Origin: Methylophilus medardensis
GTDB taxonomy: Bacteria > Pseudomonadota > Gammaproteobacteria > Burkholderiales > Methylophilaceae
Assembly (NCBI RefSeq): GCF_006363915.1
Contig: NZ_CP040946.1
Strand: one strand, 5' to 3'
DNA: 64,000 bases
Translations under genes and position numbers: made by a program
Notes under the pieces: generated by a model
The model's input: only the letters and a program-made list of their open reading frames with translations
What the model was told of the DNA's origin: nothing
The model's database searches: none
Shown: one piece after another, positions 37,274-46,670 of the stretch
How the letters are laid out: each line of letters starts with the position of its first letter
Position numbering within the stretch: position 1 is the stretch's first letter

Positions 37274-38214
37274 CGCCCGAAGACAATCTGATGCTGGCTA
37301 ACTTATGTGGCCCACTCGATGAAAACATCCGCCAATTAGCCAATGGGCTCGATATTGACATCAACCGTCGTGGCAACACATTTCACTTAAGCGGCACACA
37401 AAGTAATATGCGGCTGGGCGCACAATTGCTAGAGAATTTCTATGGGCGCGCAAAAAAACCAATCGAGCTGGAAGATATCCAGCTAGGGTTAGTAGAAATC
37501 GACAAACTCAAACCCGAGCAAGTCGCCAGTAGCCACATGCCGGCATTGATGACGCGGCGCGGCGACCTGCATGGCCGCACACCCCGTCAGGTCAGCTATT
37601 TGCAGCAAATTCAAGACCACGATATTACGTTTGGTATCGGCCCAGCAGGCACCGGCAAAACCTATCTCGCCGTCGCCAGTGCGGTAGATGCCATGACGCG
37701 TGATCGGGTGAAAAGAATTGTATTGGTCCGACCGGCGGTAGAGGCCGGTGAACGTCTAGGCTTTTTACCTGGCGACTTGAATCAGAAAGTGGATCCCTAC
37801 CTGCGCCCTTTGTATGACGCGCTATATGACTTGGCGGGCTACGATACCGTGAATAAAATGTTTGAACGAGGAGCGATTGAAGTCGCGCCGCTTGCTTACA
37901 TGCGCGGCCGCACGCTGAACCAAAGCTTTATTATTCTAGATGAAGCGCAAAATACAACACCTGAACAAATGAAAATGTTTTTAACTCGTATCGGCTTTGG
38001 CACCAAAGCGGTGATCACAGGCGACGTGACACAGATTGACTTACAGCGTCACCAGAAAAGCGGCCTAGTAGAGGCGCAGAAGATTCTCAAAGACGTGAAA
38101 GGCATAGCCTTCACGCACTTTCTGTCACAGGATGTCGTTCGACATCCGTTGGTACAAAAGATTATCAACGCGTATGAGAAGTTTGAGTTAAACGCGCAAA
38201 AAAATGAATCCTAA
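37258..38214 (+). CDS. PhoH-like ATPase (YbeZ type)
   Basis: A 318-residue P-loop ATPase with Walker A GPAGTGKT (128-135), RPAVEAGERLGFLPGDL and Walker B FIILDEAQNTTPEQM. YbeZ-type PhoH proteins act with YbeY in rRNA maturation, though here ybeY is 14 kb away. The N-terminal KH-like portion is intact. Translation is coupled to miaB by the 16-base overlap. Confidence 0.93.
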   Translation: MEITLTPEDNLMLANLCGPLDENIRQLANGLDIDINRRGNTFHLSGTQSNMRLGAQLLENFYGRAKKPIELEDIQLGLVEIDKLKPEQVASSHMPALMTRRGDLHGRTPRQVSYLQQIQDHDITFGIGPAGTGKTYLAVASAVDAMTRDRVKRIVLVRPAVEAGERLGFLPGDLNQKVDPYLRPLYDALYDLAGYDTVNKMFERGAIEVAPLAYMRGRTLNQSFIILDEAQNTTPEQMKMFLTRIGFGTKAVITGDVTQIDLQRHQKSGLVEAQKILKDVKGIAFTHFLSQDVVRHPLVQKIINAYEKFELNAQKNES

Positions 38215-38362
38215 CCGGGGTGACTGGCCTAGCGATTTCATCTGCTCACACACCACAAGCAAGCTAGGTTAGCGTTGATTTGAAAACGAATGCGCGGCTC
38301 ACGCTTTAGTTTTATTGTATTCTCTTTTTCGGCCATATAACGGCTAGGTTTGGATTCAGGGC

Positions 38363-38974
38363 TTAGGCCTTGAAGGCAGGAAACTTCTGCATCACCTCGA
38401 CGAACAACGGACTTTCTAACCAGCCCGCTAACCATGCGCTGAGTTGCGGATAGGGGCCAGTTGCAAACCAATCGGCATCCACCGCGGCAAATTGCCTGAT
38501 AAACGGAAAAATCGCAACATCGACCAAACTGGCAGATCCCCCCAACAGATAGGCATGTTGCTGCAAAGCGGTTTCTAACGTTTGTAAAAACTGCTCCCCC
38601 TGTTCACGGTAAAACTGTTGCGAATGCTCGGGGTAACGCTCTGGATATTTGTAGCGGTCGAGCGCCTTTTTAAATGCGCCATCGTTGCTGTGAATCAGAT
38701 GATTCACGGCCTGCGGGTCCGCATTCAGCCAGCCTTGAGCATCGCTCTGCGCAAGGGCCCATTGCATAATATCTAGGCTTTGCTCCAACACCTTACCGTC
38801 TGGCAGTTGCAAAACCGGCACCGTGCCTTTCGGCGAAATCTGTAATAAATGGGCTGGCTTATCACGCAAGGAGACTTCGCGCACTTCGACCGATATCTGC
38901 GCTGCCCATAAGGCCATGCGGGCACGCATGGCATACGGACAGCGACGATAGGAATATAAAATAGGCAGCGCCAT
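38363..38974 (-). CDS. glutathione S-transferase family protein
   Basis: A 203-residue GST: thioredoxin-like N-terminus with RRCPYAMRARMAL, GTVPVLQL and the helical C-terminal domain (SLVDVAIFPFIRQFAAVD). The Cys in the N-terminal CPY motif suggests a thiol-transferase-like or beta-type enzyme. Substrate unknown. Its ATG overlaps the pyrD stop by one base. Confidence 0.88.
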   Translation of the reverse strand: MALPILYSYRRCPYAMRARMALWAAQISVEVREVSLRDKPAHLLQISPKGTVPVLQLPDGKVLEQSLDIMQWALAQSDAQGWLNADPQAVNHLIHSNDGAFKKALDRYKYPERYPEHSQQFYREQGEQFLQTLETALQQHAYLLGGSASLVDVAIFPFIRQFAAVDADWFATGPYPQLSAWLAGWLESPLFVEVMQKFPAFKA

Positions 38975-39990
38975 TACATTAGCGCTTTGCGACAGTCCGT
39001 AATGAGCTGCGGGCCTTTATATATCAGCCCGCTGTACAGTTGCACCAAGCTGGCGCCTGCCGCCATTTTCTCTTTGGCATCCTCGCCATTTAAAATACCG
39101 CCGACACCGATAATCGGTAAGCTGCCCTGGAGCGAAGCCGCCAGCGTTTGAATGACACGGGTTGACCCGGCTTTGACCGGCGCGCCAGATAGCCCACCCG
39201 CTTCCTCAGCATGGGGCAGACCCGCTACCGCATCACGCGCCAGCGTGGTATTGGTGGCAATCACGCCATCCATGCCATGCTGCATCAGCAACTCGGCGAT
39301 TTCCTGCACTTGTTCGGTGGTCAAATCGGGGGCAATTTTCAATGCCACCGGCACATATTTACCATGCACCTGCGACAAGATTTTTTGCTCCGCTTTAAGG
39401 GTTGCCAACAACTGGCCCAGCGCGTCTTTTTCTTGCAGGGCGCGCAGGTTTTTGGTATTCGGTGAAGAGATATTGACCGTGATATAACTGGCGTGGCTAT
39501 ACGCTTTACGCATGCAAATCAGATAATCCTCGGCAGCCCGTTCATTCGGCGTATCAAAGTTTTTACCAATATTAATGCCTAGAATGCCTTTGAACTTGGC
39601 CGCTTTCACGTTTTGGATCAATTGATCCAGCCCCAAGTTATTAAAGCCAAAGCGATTAATAATGCCCTCTGCCTCTGGCACACGAAATAAGCGCGGTTTA
39701 GGGTTGCCAGGTTGTGCACGCGGCGTGACGGTCCCCACCTCAATAAAACCAAAGCCGAGTGCTGCCATGCCATCAATCACCGCAGCGTTCTTATCTAAGC
39801 CCGCTGCCAATCCCACTGGGTTAGGAAACGTCAGGCCCATGACTTGAGTGGGTTGATCTGGCAAACGGCTGCCGAGCAATTGCAGTAAGCCCCATTGTTC
39901 GGCGCGCTTGAGTGACTGCAACGTCACATCGTGCGCATGTTCTGCTTCGAGTTGAAACAGCAAAGGCTTCAGTAGTGGGTAAATATTCAT
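38974..39990 (-). CDS. pyrD: dihydroorotate dehydrogenase (quinone)
   Basis: Membrane-associated class 2 enzyme oxidising dihydroorotate to orotate in pyrimidine synthesis. The 338 residues include the N-terminal helix LLFQLEAEHAHDVTLQSLK, NPVGLAAGLDKN, YITVNISSPNTKNLR with the catalytic Ser, and VGGILNGEDAKEKMAAGA. Normal length for class 2. Followed by gst. Confidence 0.96.
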   Translation of the reverse strand: MNIYPLLKPLLFQLEAEHAHDVTLQSLKRAEQWGLLQLLGSRLPDQPTQVMGLTFPNPVGLAAGLDKNAAVIDGMAALGFGFIEVGTVTPRAQPGNPKPRLFRVPEAEGIINRFGFNNLGLDQLIQNVKAAKFKGILGINIGKNFDTPNERAAEDYLICMRKAYSHASYITVNISSPNTKNLRALQEKDALGQLLATLKAEQKILSQVHGKYVPVALKIAPDLTTEQVQEIAELLMQHGMDGVIATNTTLARDAVAGLPHAEEAGGLSGAPVKAGSTRVIQTLAASLQGSLPIIGVGGILNGEDAKEKMAAGASLVQLYSGLIYKGPQLITDCRKALM

Positions 39991-40153
39991 GCGTTATTTC
40001 CTAACAGTCTTACATCGTGCGCGCTTGGCTTGATTTAAGCGATGATTGCGTGCATCACTTTTGCGTTACATCAAAAACCACCTCACAAATCGGGTTCAAA
40101 ATTATCCTCACATTCAATACTTATTAAATGACGCACTTACAGGAGGAACCCTG

Positions 40154-40279
40154 ATGAAAATTTTGATTGATTTGTTTTCTACGGATTATGGTTTGATGAG
40201 TTTTATCGTCATTGCGATTATTTTTTTGGTGATGACTTGGGCGGGCGTTTATGTCACGCTCAAAGCTCGCCAAAAATAA
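40154..40279 (+). CDS. DUF3149 small membrane protein
   Basis: A 41-residue protein starting MKILIDLFSTDYGLMSF, with one membrane segment (about 13-34) and a basic tail. This matches DUF3149, a family of tiny membrane proteins of unknown role. A strong AGGAGGA lies 7 bases before ATG 40154 and a terminator follows, so this is a complete one-gene unit. Confidence 0.82.
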   Translation: MKILIDLFSTDYGLMSFIVIAIIFLVMTWAGVYVTLKARQK

Positions 40280-40300
40280 ACCAGAGCGTCGCGTACCAAC

Positions 40301-40326
40301 ACAAACCCCGCTCTCGCGGGGTTTGT
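40301..40326. terminator. bidirectional terminator between DUF3149 and DUF3683 genes
   Basis: Ten-bp stem ACAAACCCCG/CGGGGTTTGT with a six-base loop, between convergent genes. Confidence 0.85.
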
Positions 40327-40331
40327 ATGTT

Positions 40332-43300
40332 TTACAGCAGTACTTTTTCAATCCCGCCGTTATTGGCTTTCTGAATGTAATCTTGCATCCAGTTTTCACC
40401 CAGAATATGCTTCGCCATTTCTACCACAATATAATCGGCTTCAATTCCGGTGTCGTCCCCATAACGTGACAATCCTTGCAGGCAGCTTGGGCAAGAGGTC
40501 AGGATCTTCACCGATTGCTCTGGTGCGCCCACGGTCAAGCCCATTTTCTCCATGCCTTTTTCAAGCTCTTCTTGCTTGCGGAATTTCACCTGCGTGGCAA
40601 TATCAGGACGCGCAGCGGCGAACGTACCAGACTCACCACAACAACGGTCATTTAACGCAACGTCAGATCCCATCAGCTTGTTGGTGACTTCTAATGGTTT
40701 GTAAGTCTTCATCGGCGAATGGCAAGGATCATGGTACATATAACGCGTGCCAGTGACCCCTTGTAGCCGCATGTCTTTTTCCATCAGATATTCGTGAATA
40801 TCGAGCAGACGGCAGCCTGGGAATATTTTCTCAAACTCGTACTTTTGCAATTGATCCATGCAGGTACCGCAAGAAACAATCACTGTTTTGATATCCAAAT
40901 AATTCAGCGTGTTTGCAACGCGATGGAACAACACCCGGTTATCCGCGGTAATTTCTTGGCCTTTGTCGTGATTGCCAGACGCTGTTTGCGGATAACCACA
41001 GCATAGGTAGCCTGGTGGCAACACGGTAATGGCGCCGACTTCATACAACATCGCTTGCGTGGCCAAGCCTACATTCGAGAACAAGCGCTCAGAGCCACAA
41101 CCCGGAAAGTAGAATACCGCTTCAGAGTCCTCGGTTACTTTTTGTGGATTACGAATTACCGGAATCATGGTGTCGTCTTCCACCCCCAGCATCGCACGCG
41201 AAGTTTTGGATTGCATTTTCTTCGGCATCGGGCGGTTGATGAAATGAATCACCTGCGCCTTGATCTCAGCCTTACCAACCGTGGCTGGCGGTGCCTTTTT
41301 GTCTTTCAGCAATCCAAATTTCTTTGCCAGACTGTTGGCAAAATTAATCGCTTTGTAACCGAAGCCGATCATGGTGGCGCGCAAAAACTTGATGGTGGCT
41401 GGATCTTTAGCATTCAGATACAACATGCCTGCTGCCGTGCCGGGATTGAATTTCTTCTTGCCCTGTTCGCGCAGGAAATTGCGCATTTTGACCGACACAT
41501 CACCAAAGTCGATATTAACCGGGCAGGGTTTTTCACAACGGTGGCAAACCGTACAATGGTCAGCAACATCGTTAAACTCGTCAAAATGCTTGAGTGAAAT
41601 GCCACGCCGCGTTTGCTCTTCGTACAAGAAGGCCTCAATCAGCAATGAGGTCCCCAAAATTTTGTTGCGCGGAGAGTAAAGCAAGTTTGCGCGTGGCACA
41701 TGGGTAGAGCACACCGGCTTACACTTACCACAACGTAAGCAGTCAGAAATATCATCGGCAATCTCACCGATTGCAGATTGCTCCATGATGATGGATTCTT
41801 GCTCCAACAACCCAAAGCTTGGCGTGTAAGCGTTCTCAAGGCCGGAGCCCATCATCAGCTTACCTTTGTTAAAGTGACCGTTCGGGTCGACTTTATTTTT
41901 ATAGGTGGCAAAGGTATCGATCGTGGCTTGGTCCAAGAATGCCATTTTGGTGATACCAATACCGTGCTCACCAGAAATCACGCCATTGAGACTACGCGCC
42001 AAATGCATCACACGTTCGACCGCAGCATGCGCGTCTTGCATCATGCCATAATCGTCGGAATTCACCGGGATGTTGGTGTGGACGTTGCCATCACCAGCGT
42101 GCATATGCAACGCAATAAACACGCGGCTCTTCAATACCGTCTTTTGGATCTCGTCTAATTTGTCGAGAATCTTCTGAAACTCACGACCGACAAAAATATC
42201 CGCCATCGGCCGCTTGAGTTCACGCTTCCATGACACGCGCAAATCGTAAGATTGCACGGCACGGAACACATTCTCATACTGCGCATAAGGCTTACCAAAC
42301 TCACCGAGCACACTGACAGGCTCGTCCAGTGTGTTCAAAATCATGCGCCATTTTGCGCGCAAGTCGCGCAACAATTGCAAAGCGATATTTTGTTTAGACT
42401 TCACTGCTTCTGGATCGGCATTGCCGTCTTCATCCGGCTGCAAGGGCAAATCGCCCTGCATAAACGTTTCAAGTACATCGACTAAACGTAATTTGTTTTG
42501 AATCGACAACTCAATATTGATGCGCTCGATGCCATCAGAGTATTCACCGAGGCGTGGCAATGGAATCACCACATCCTCATTGATTTTGAAGGCATTGGTG
42601 TGGCGGGCAATGGCGGCAGTACGTGAACGATCTAACCAGAATTTTTTACGCGCTTCTGCAGAAACGGCGATAAAGCCCTCACCATCGCGGGCGTTACACA
42701 TACGAACGACCGCTGAAGCCACTTCGCCTACCGCGTTCTCATCGTCAGAGGCAATATCGCACAACAACACCATTTTTGGGCGCTGCTGACGCGCAGCCTT
42801 GGTCGCATAGCCGACCGCTTTAATGTAGCGCTCATCCATGTGCTCCAAGCCTGCCATGATCACTGCCGGCGTGTGCTTGGCGGTCGCATCGAGATGGTCT
42901 TTGATTTCTACAATTGCAGGCACGGCGTTGGACACGTTGCCAAAAAATTCAAGCGCAATGGTGCGCACGTGCTTAGGCATGCGGTGCAAAATAAAAGTAG
43001 CAGAGGTAATTAAACCATCGCAACCTTCTTTTTGAATGCCAGGCAGACCAGACAAAAATTTATCTGTCACGTCTTTACCCAAGCCTACTTTACGAAAACT
43101 CGGCCCCGGAATCTCAAGAATTTCTGGCTCGGACAACAGATTTTTATGATCAATGTCGTAGCGGCTGATCTTAAAACGCGCCAGTTCAATATCGTGGATC
43201 TTGCCCAGATTATGGTCGAGGCGTTCCACCTCCAACCAAGTGGCATCTGGCGTCACCATCCGCCACGAGGCGAGGTTATCCAGCGCAGTGCCCCACAACA

Positions 43301-44201
43301 CGGCTTTTTTACCACCGGCGTTCATGGCGACGTTACCGCCAATACAGCAAGCATCAGCAGAGGTCGGATCGCAAGCGAATTCCAGCCCTGCCTCAGTCGC
43401 CGCTTCCATGGCACGACGTGTTACCACACCGGCGCCACACTCAATCGTTGCGACTTGGCGCGACACGCCAGGTAAAGTACGCATCTGCACACCACTGTGC
43501 TGGTCTAGCTTTTCGGTATTGATGACGGCTGATAGCGGCGTCAAAGGAACGGCACCGCCGGTATACCCCGTGCCACCGCCACGCGGAATAATGGTTAATC
43601 CCAATTCGATACAAGCGCGTACCAAATAAGAGATTTCGGCCTCTGTATCTGGGTTCACGACGACGAATGGATACTCCACACGCCAGTCTGTGGCGTCTGT
43701 CACATGGGACACTCTCGCCAGACCATCAAACTGAACATTATCCTTACGGGTAAATTTGGTCAGTTTAGCCAGCGCTTTTTTACGCAACTCGGCAGTCTGC
43801 TTAAAATCATCCGCAAACTTTTCAATGGCTTTGGTCGCCGCGGCCACCAGCTTTTGCACTTTATCGTTGCCACCACTACGCTCGTTAATCGCAGCGATGC
43901 GGTGATACAGCGCCTCGATCAAGGCTTTGCGGCGCTTAGGATTTTCTAGCAGATCGTCCTGCAGGTAAGGGTTGCGCGAGACCACCCACAAATCACCCAA
44001 TACCTCAAACAGCATGCGTGCGCTGCGGCCAGTCTTGCGCTCTGCGCGCAGGATATTCAAGATGTCCCAGACTTCTTCGCCCAGAAACCGAATCACGATT
44101 TCACGGTCAGAAAAAGAGGTGTAGTTGTACGGGATTTCGCGTAACCGCGTGAGAGGAGTAGAATTACGCTTTAACAAATCTGCGTTGACAGGTGCGTTCA
44201 T
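40332..44201 (-). CDS. DUF3683 FAD-linked oxidase/FeS fusion protein
   Basis: A 1289-residue fusion oxidoreductase. In order: DUF3683 (about 15-150), FAD-binding type 4 domain with PRGGGTGYTGGAVPL (near 210-225), an FAD-oxidase C-terminal domain ending at HMHAGDGNVHTN and GEHGIGITKM, two 4Fe-4S motifs (CLRCGKCKPVCSTH, CTVCHRCEKPCPVN), and two CCG (heterodisulfide-reductase-like) domains (PGCGSERLF, CCGYPQTASG, SCGTC, CCGESGTF). It resembles D-lactate/glycolate dehydrogenase subunits fused in one chain and probably feeds electrons from a 2-hydroxyacid to the quinone pool. Substrate unknown. TATAAT lies at 44228-44233 upstream. Confidence 0.9.
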   Translation of the reverse strand: MNAPVNADLLKRNSTPLTRLREIPYNYTSFSDREIVIRFLGEEVWDILNILRAERKTGRSARMLFEVLGDLWVVSRNPYLQDDLLENPKRRKALIEALYHRIAAINERSGGNDKVQKLVAAATKAIEKFADDFKQTAELRKKALAKLTKFTRKDNVQFDGLARVSHVTDATDWRVEYPFVVVNPDTEAEISYLVRACIELGLTIIPRGGGTGYTGGAVPLTPLSAVINTEKLDQHSGVQMRTLPGVSRQVATIECGAGVVTRRAMEAATEAGLEFACDPTSADACCIGGNVAMNAGGKKAVLWGTALDNLASWRMVTPDATWLEVERLDHNLGKIHDIELARFKISRYDIDHKNLLSEPEILEIPGPSFRKVGLGKDVTDKFLSGLPGIQKEGCDGLITSATFILHRMPKHVRTIALEFFGNVSNAVPAIVEIKDHLDATAKHTPAVIMAGLEHMDERYIKAVGYATKAARQQRPKMVLLCDIASDDENAVGEVASAVVRMCNARDGEGFIAVSAEARKKFWLDRSRTAAIARHTNAFKINEDVVIPLPRLGEYSDGIERINIELSIQNKLRLVDVLETFMQGDLPLQPDEDGNADPEAVKSKQNIALQLLRDLRAKWRMILNTLDEPVSVLGEFGKPYAQYENVFRAVQSYDLRVSWKRELKRPMADIFVGREFQKILDKLDEIQKTVLKSRVFIALHMHAGDGNVHTNIPVNSDDYGMMQDAHAAVERVMHLARSLNGVISGEHGIGITKMAFLDQATIDTFATYKNKVDPNGHFNKGKLMMGSGLENAYTPSFGLLEQESIIMEQSAIGEIADDISDCLRCGKCKPVCSTHVPRANLLYSPRNKILGTSLLIEAFLYEEQTRRGISLKHFDEFNDVADHCTVCHRCEKPCPVNIDFGDVSVKMRNFLREQGKKKFNPGTAAGMLYLNAKDPATIKFLRATMIGFGYKAINFANSLAKKFGLLKDKKAPPATVGKAEIKAQVIHFINRPMPKKMQSKTSRAMLGVEDDTMIPVIRNPQKVTEDSEAVFYFPGCGSERLFSNVGLATQAMLYEVGAITVLPPGYLCCGYPQTASGNHDKGQEITADNRVLFHRVANTLNYLDIKTVIVSCGTCMDQLQKYEFEKIFPGCRLLDIHEYLMEKDMRLQGVTGTRYMYHDPCHSPMKTYKPLEVTNKLMGSDVALNDRCCGESGTFAAARPDIATQVKFRKQEELEKGMEKMGLTVGAPEQSVKILTSCPSCLQGLSRYGDDTGIEADYIVVEMAKHILGENWMQDYIQKANNGGIEKVLL

Positions 44202-44296
44202 TGATAATTTATCAAAAACAAAAGCTAATTATACCATGCCGTATTCTGCACAAACACGGTACTCCGGCTAGGGTTTTTGTCTAATCAGGTTTTCAG

Positions 44297-44803
44297 ATGT
44301 CTACATTTAAATCTAAGTTAAAAAAATGGGTTGTGCCGGTGGTTGCATTGGCATTATTTGCTGGTTTAGCGATTGCTGTCATGCAAAAGCCACAAGCGCC
44401 CGATGTCACGTTTACCACGCTGACTGGCGAAAAAATCAGTATGCAATCTTTGCGTGGCAAGACCGTCTTGGTCAATTTCTGGGCAACAGATTGCCCCGGC
44501 TGCATCAAAGAGATGCCGGATCTGATCAACACCTACCAGCAATACAAAGATAAAAACCTAGTGGTGATTGCAGTGGCCATGCCATACGACCCGCCCGCGC
44601 AAGTAGCTAACTACACCCAAGAGAAAGCATTGCCTTTTAAGGTCATGCATGACGGCTATGGGGAAATGGTCAAAGCCTTCGGTGAGGTCAACCTGACACC
44701 CACCACTTTTATTTTTGACGCGCAGGGCAATCGCCTGCAAAAAACCATCGGTGAACTCAATTTCACCGCGCTCCGTCAACTGCTCGACCAGAAAGCCAGC
44801 TAA
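44297..44803 (+). CDS. TlpA/ResA-family thioredoxin-like protein
   Basis: A 168-residue membrane-anchored thiol protein. One N-terminal membrane segment (about 11-29) holds a periplasmic thioredoxin fold with the redox pair CPGC (66-69). It probably reduces periplasmic disulfides, for example in cytochrome c maturation. The next gene starts directly after its stop, so it shares a transcript with the HemJ-like gene. Confidence 0.9.
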   Translation: MSTFKSKLKKWVVPVVALALFAGLAIAVMQKPQAPDVTFTTLTGEKISMQSLRGKTVLVNFWATDCPGCIKEMPDLINTYQQYKDKNLVVIAVAMPYDPPAQVANYTQEKALPFKVMHDGYGEMVKAFGEVNLTPTTFIFDAQGNRLQKTIGELNFTALRQLLDQKAS

Positions 44804-45214
44804 ATGCTTTGGATTAAAGCCTTACACATTATTTTTGTCACCAGTTGGTTTGCCGGCTTGTTTTATTTGCCTCGCATTTATGTCAACCTAGCCATGGAAA
44901 CCGACCCGCAAGCCCAAGCCAGATTGCTGTTAATGGCGCACAAACTCAACCGATTTATGCAACCGCTCATGTGGTTGGCACTGGCGTTTGGCCTGTGGCT
45001 TTGGCTTGTCTACGGGATTGGCGGCGGCTGGTTGCATGCAAAACTAGCGCTGGTGATCGCACTAATCGGCTACCACCATTATTGCGGCCGCTTGTTAAAG
45101 CAATTCCGCGCACAACAAAACCGTCGCAGTCATGTCTGGTTTCGCTGGTTTAACGAGGTCCCCGTGCTGATTTTAACCGTCGTGGTCATTCTGGTGACGG
45201 TCAAACCTTTTTAG
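44804..45214 (+). CDS. HemJ/CopD-family membrane protein
   Basis: A 136-residue protein with four hydrophobic segments. WIKALHIIFVTSWFAGLFYLPR closely resembles HemJ, an alternative protoporphyrinogen IX oxidase, with the conserved His in the first segment. The CopD superfamily is related, so the specific function is inferred. It lies between the TlpA-like gene and a protein of unknown function. Confidence 0.8.
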   Translation: MLWIKALHIIFVTSWFAGLFYLPRIYVNLAMETDPQAQARLLLMAHKLNRFMQPLMWLALAFGLWLWLVYGIGGGWLHAKLALVIALIGYHHYCGRLLKQFRAQQNRRSHVWFRWFNEVPVLILTVVVILVTVKPF

Positions 45215-45220
45215 TACAGC

Positions 45221-45961
45221 ATGTTACATACCCTGTTGCAATCAGACTGGCTGATACGCATGCTGGACAAGTCCGGCAAGCAGGCCTCACACAAACTGTT
45301 GGGGCTGTTTAATGTGCTGGATGATTTGTTGTCCAGTCCCTTCGCGCAGCATCCATTGCATACGAGCGCAGTGAGCACGCCGCCCAATCGATTGCAAACC
45401 TATCTCACGACGCAGGCGCAACTGGCCGGGGCAAGACTGCCCGATATGTTAGCAAATCAGCTCTATTTTATGGCGCTGAGTGCCTGCCAAGAAAAACTGC
45501 AACACCCGCATTCCAGCGCGTTGCAACATGCCAAACAAGCCGCGCAAGCGTTGATTGATGAACAAACAAAACGCGAAATCAACTGGTTAGCCATTCGCAA
45601 CTACAGCGTAGTCTTGGCCGCATTATTTAGCGGCGCGATTGGGGGTTATTATTGGCACATGCAAGTCACCCCCACGGCAACCCAAGTTAGCGAGGCCCCG
45701 CCACCGCCACCGCACCCGTTGTCGCAAGAGGCAAGCCCGACCGAGACCGCAGCCATTTACAGTCGCCTTGAAACCATGAAACACGGTGATTGCCGCTTAA
45801 TTGAGGCGATTCAACTGCCGGAGCGATTAAAAAGCGTGTATGTCGAAAACGTCATTAACGGCCATGTCACGACCAACCGTGACGAGCAAATATTAGTCAA
45901 TCAGCTGTTAGATCAAGTGAAATGCAACTACACGCCGAAGCTAATGGCAAACTCTAAATAA
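45221..45961 (+). CDS. hypothetical membrane-anchored protein
   Basis: A 246-residue protein that I do not recognise. It has a helical cytoplasmic N-terminal half, one membrane segment near 126-146 (YSVVLAALFSGAIGGYYWHM), a Pro-rich spacer (PPPPPHPL) and a soluble C-terminus with two cysteines. It begins 6 bases after the HemJ-like gene and ends at a terminator, so it is the last gene of that unit. Confidence 0.7.
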   Translation: MLHTLLQSDWLIRMLDKSGKQASHKLLGLFNVLDDLLSSPFAQHPLHTSAVSTPPNRLQTYLTTQAQLAGARLPDMLANQLYFMALSACQEKLQHPHSSALQHAKQAAQALIDEQTKREINWLAIRNYSVVLAALFSGAIGGYYWHMQVTPTATQVSEAPPPPPHPLSQEASPTETAAIYSRLETMKHGDCRLIEAIQLPERLKSVYVENVINGHVTTNRDEQILVNQLLDQVKCNYTPKLMANSK

Positions 45962-45970
45962 CAGCCATTA

Positions 45971-46003
45971 AAAAAGGCCGCCACTCCCGTGGCGACCTTT
46001 TTT
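45971..46003. terminator. bidirectional terminator
   Basis: Stem of roughly twelve pairs with one mismatch, AAAAAGG-CGCCA against TGGCG-CCTTTTT, between convergent genes. Confidence 0.8.
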
Positions 46004-46022
46004 ATCAAATCAAAACAACACT

Positions 46023-46520
46023 TTATTGAAACAATGTTTTCAATTGATTCAAACCGCCATCGTAAACACCTTTGATGGTATCTGATGCAGCTTTGTCATC
46101 TGCCGGTGATTTTGGCAAAAAGTGACTTTCCCAAACGACCACTGATTTACCATCGCCATTGCTATGAACGCTCACGGTTGAGGCGTATTCGTTCACTGGC
46201 AGCACGCCATCGGTGATTTTGTAAGAGTAGCTCTTGGCTTTTGCATTGAATGCGGTCAGGGTTTCGTTAATCTTTCCGCCGTCTTGCAATGTCAGCACAC
46301 GCTTAGCACCAGCATGATTGTTTTTACCGGCGACGATTTCAGTTTTTGCTACGGCTGGATGCCAAGCGCCCAGATCACCAAAATCCGACACTTTTTTCCA
46401 TACCACGTCAGCAGGCTGATTCAGCTCAACTGACTTGACCACGAAAAGTGGCTCGGCTGCAAACGCACTGCCTGCTGCTGCGATCAATGCTGCTAACACC
46501 AATGATTGAATTTGACGCAT
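46023..46520 (-). CDS. periplasmic SRPBCC (MxaD-like) protein
   Basis: A 165-residue exported protein with a signal peptide (to AFA, 21) and a START/SRPBCC fold. VVKSVELNQPADVVWKKVSDFGDLGAWHPAVAKTEIV closely resembles MxaD, an accessory of methanol dehydrogenase systems. A direct role in methanol oxidation is inferred only from this likeness. Divergent from the TetR gene, with a palindromic operator over its promoter. Confidence 0.82.
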   Translation of the reverse strand: MRQIQSLVLAALIAAAGSAFAAEPLFVVKSVELNQPADVVWKKVSDFGDLGAWHPAVAKTEIVAGKNNHAGAKRVLTLQDGGKINETLTAFNAKAKSYSYKITDGVLPVNEYASTVSVHSNGDGKSVVVWESHFLPKSPADDKAASDTIKGVYDGGLNQLKTLFQ

Positions 46521-46555
46521 GACTTTCTCCTTGTGTGATTAATTAACCATAAAAC

Positions 46556-46576
46556 TATACTATACGGTATAGTATA
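46556..46576. promoter_or_regulatory. 21-bp palindromic operator (TetR type)
   Basis: Perfect 10-bp arms TATACTATAC and GTATAGTATA around a central G. On the minus strand the right arm provides TATAGT at a -10 position for the MxaD-like gene, so bound repressor would block it. Confidence 0.75.
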
Positions 46577-46636
46577 TTTAACACGATAATCAAAATTAAA
46601 GCAATAGGATTTAATCCTTTGATAAAACCGGATGAC

Positions 46637-46664
46637 TATACAAGTTTGTATAGGATGCTATAAT
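46637..46664 (+). promoter_or_regulatory. operator and extended -10 of the TetR gene
   Basis: Inverted repeat TATACAA-GT-TTGTATA (46637-46652) lies just before an extended -10, TGCTATAAT (46656-46664). The predicted transcript start is at or beside the ATG, which has no ribosome site, so the mRNA may be leaderless. Confidence 0.6.
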
Positions 46665-46670
46665 TAAGTT

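Noticed and set aside
41055..41597. Plus-strand open frame of 180 codons
   Set aside because: Opposite the cysteine-rich part of the DUF3683 protein, no motif or ribosome site.
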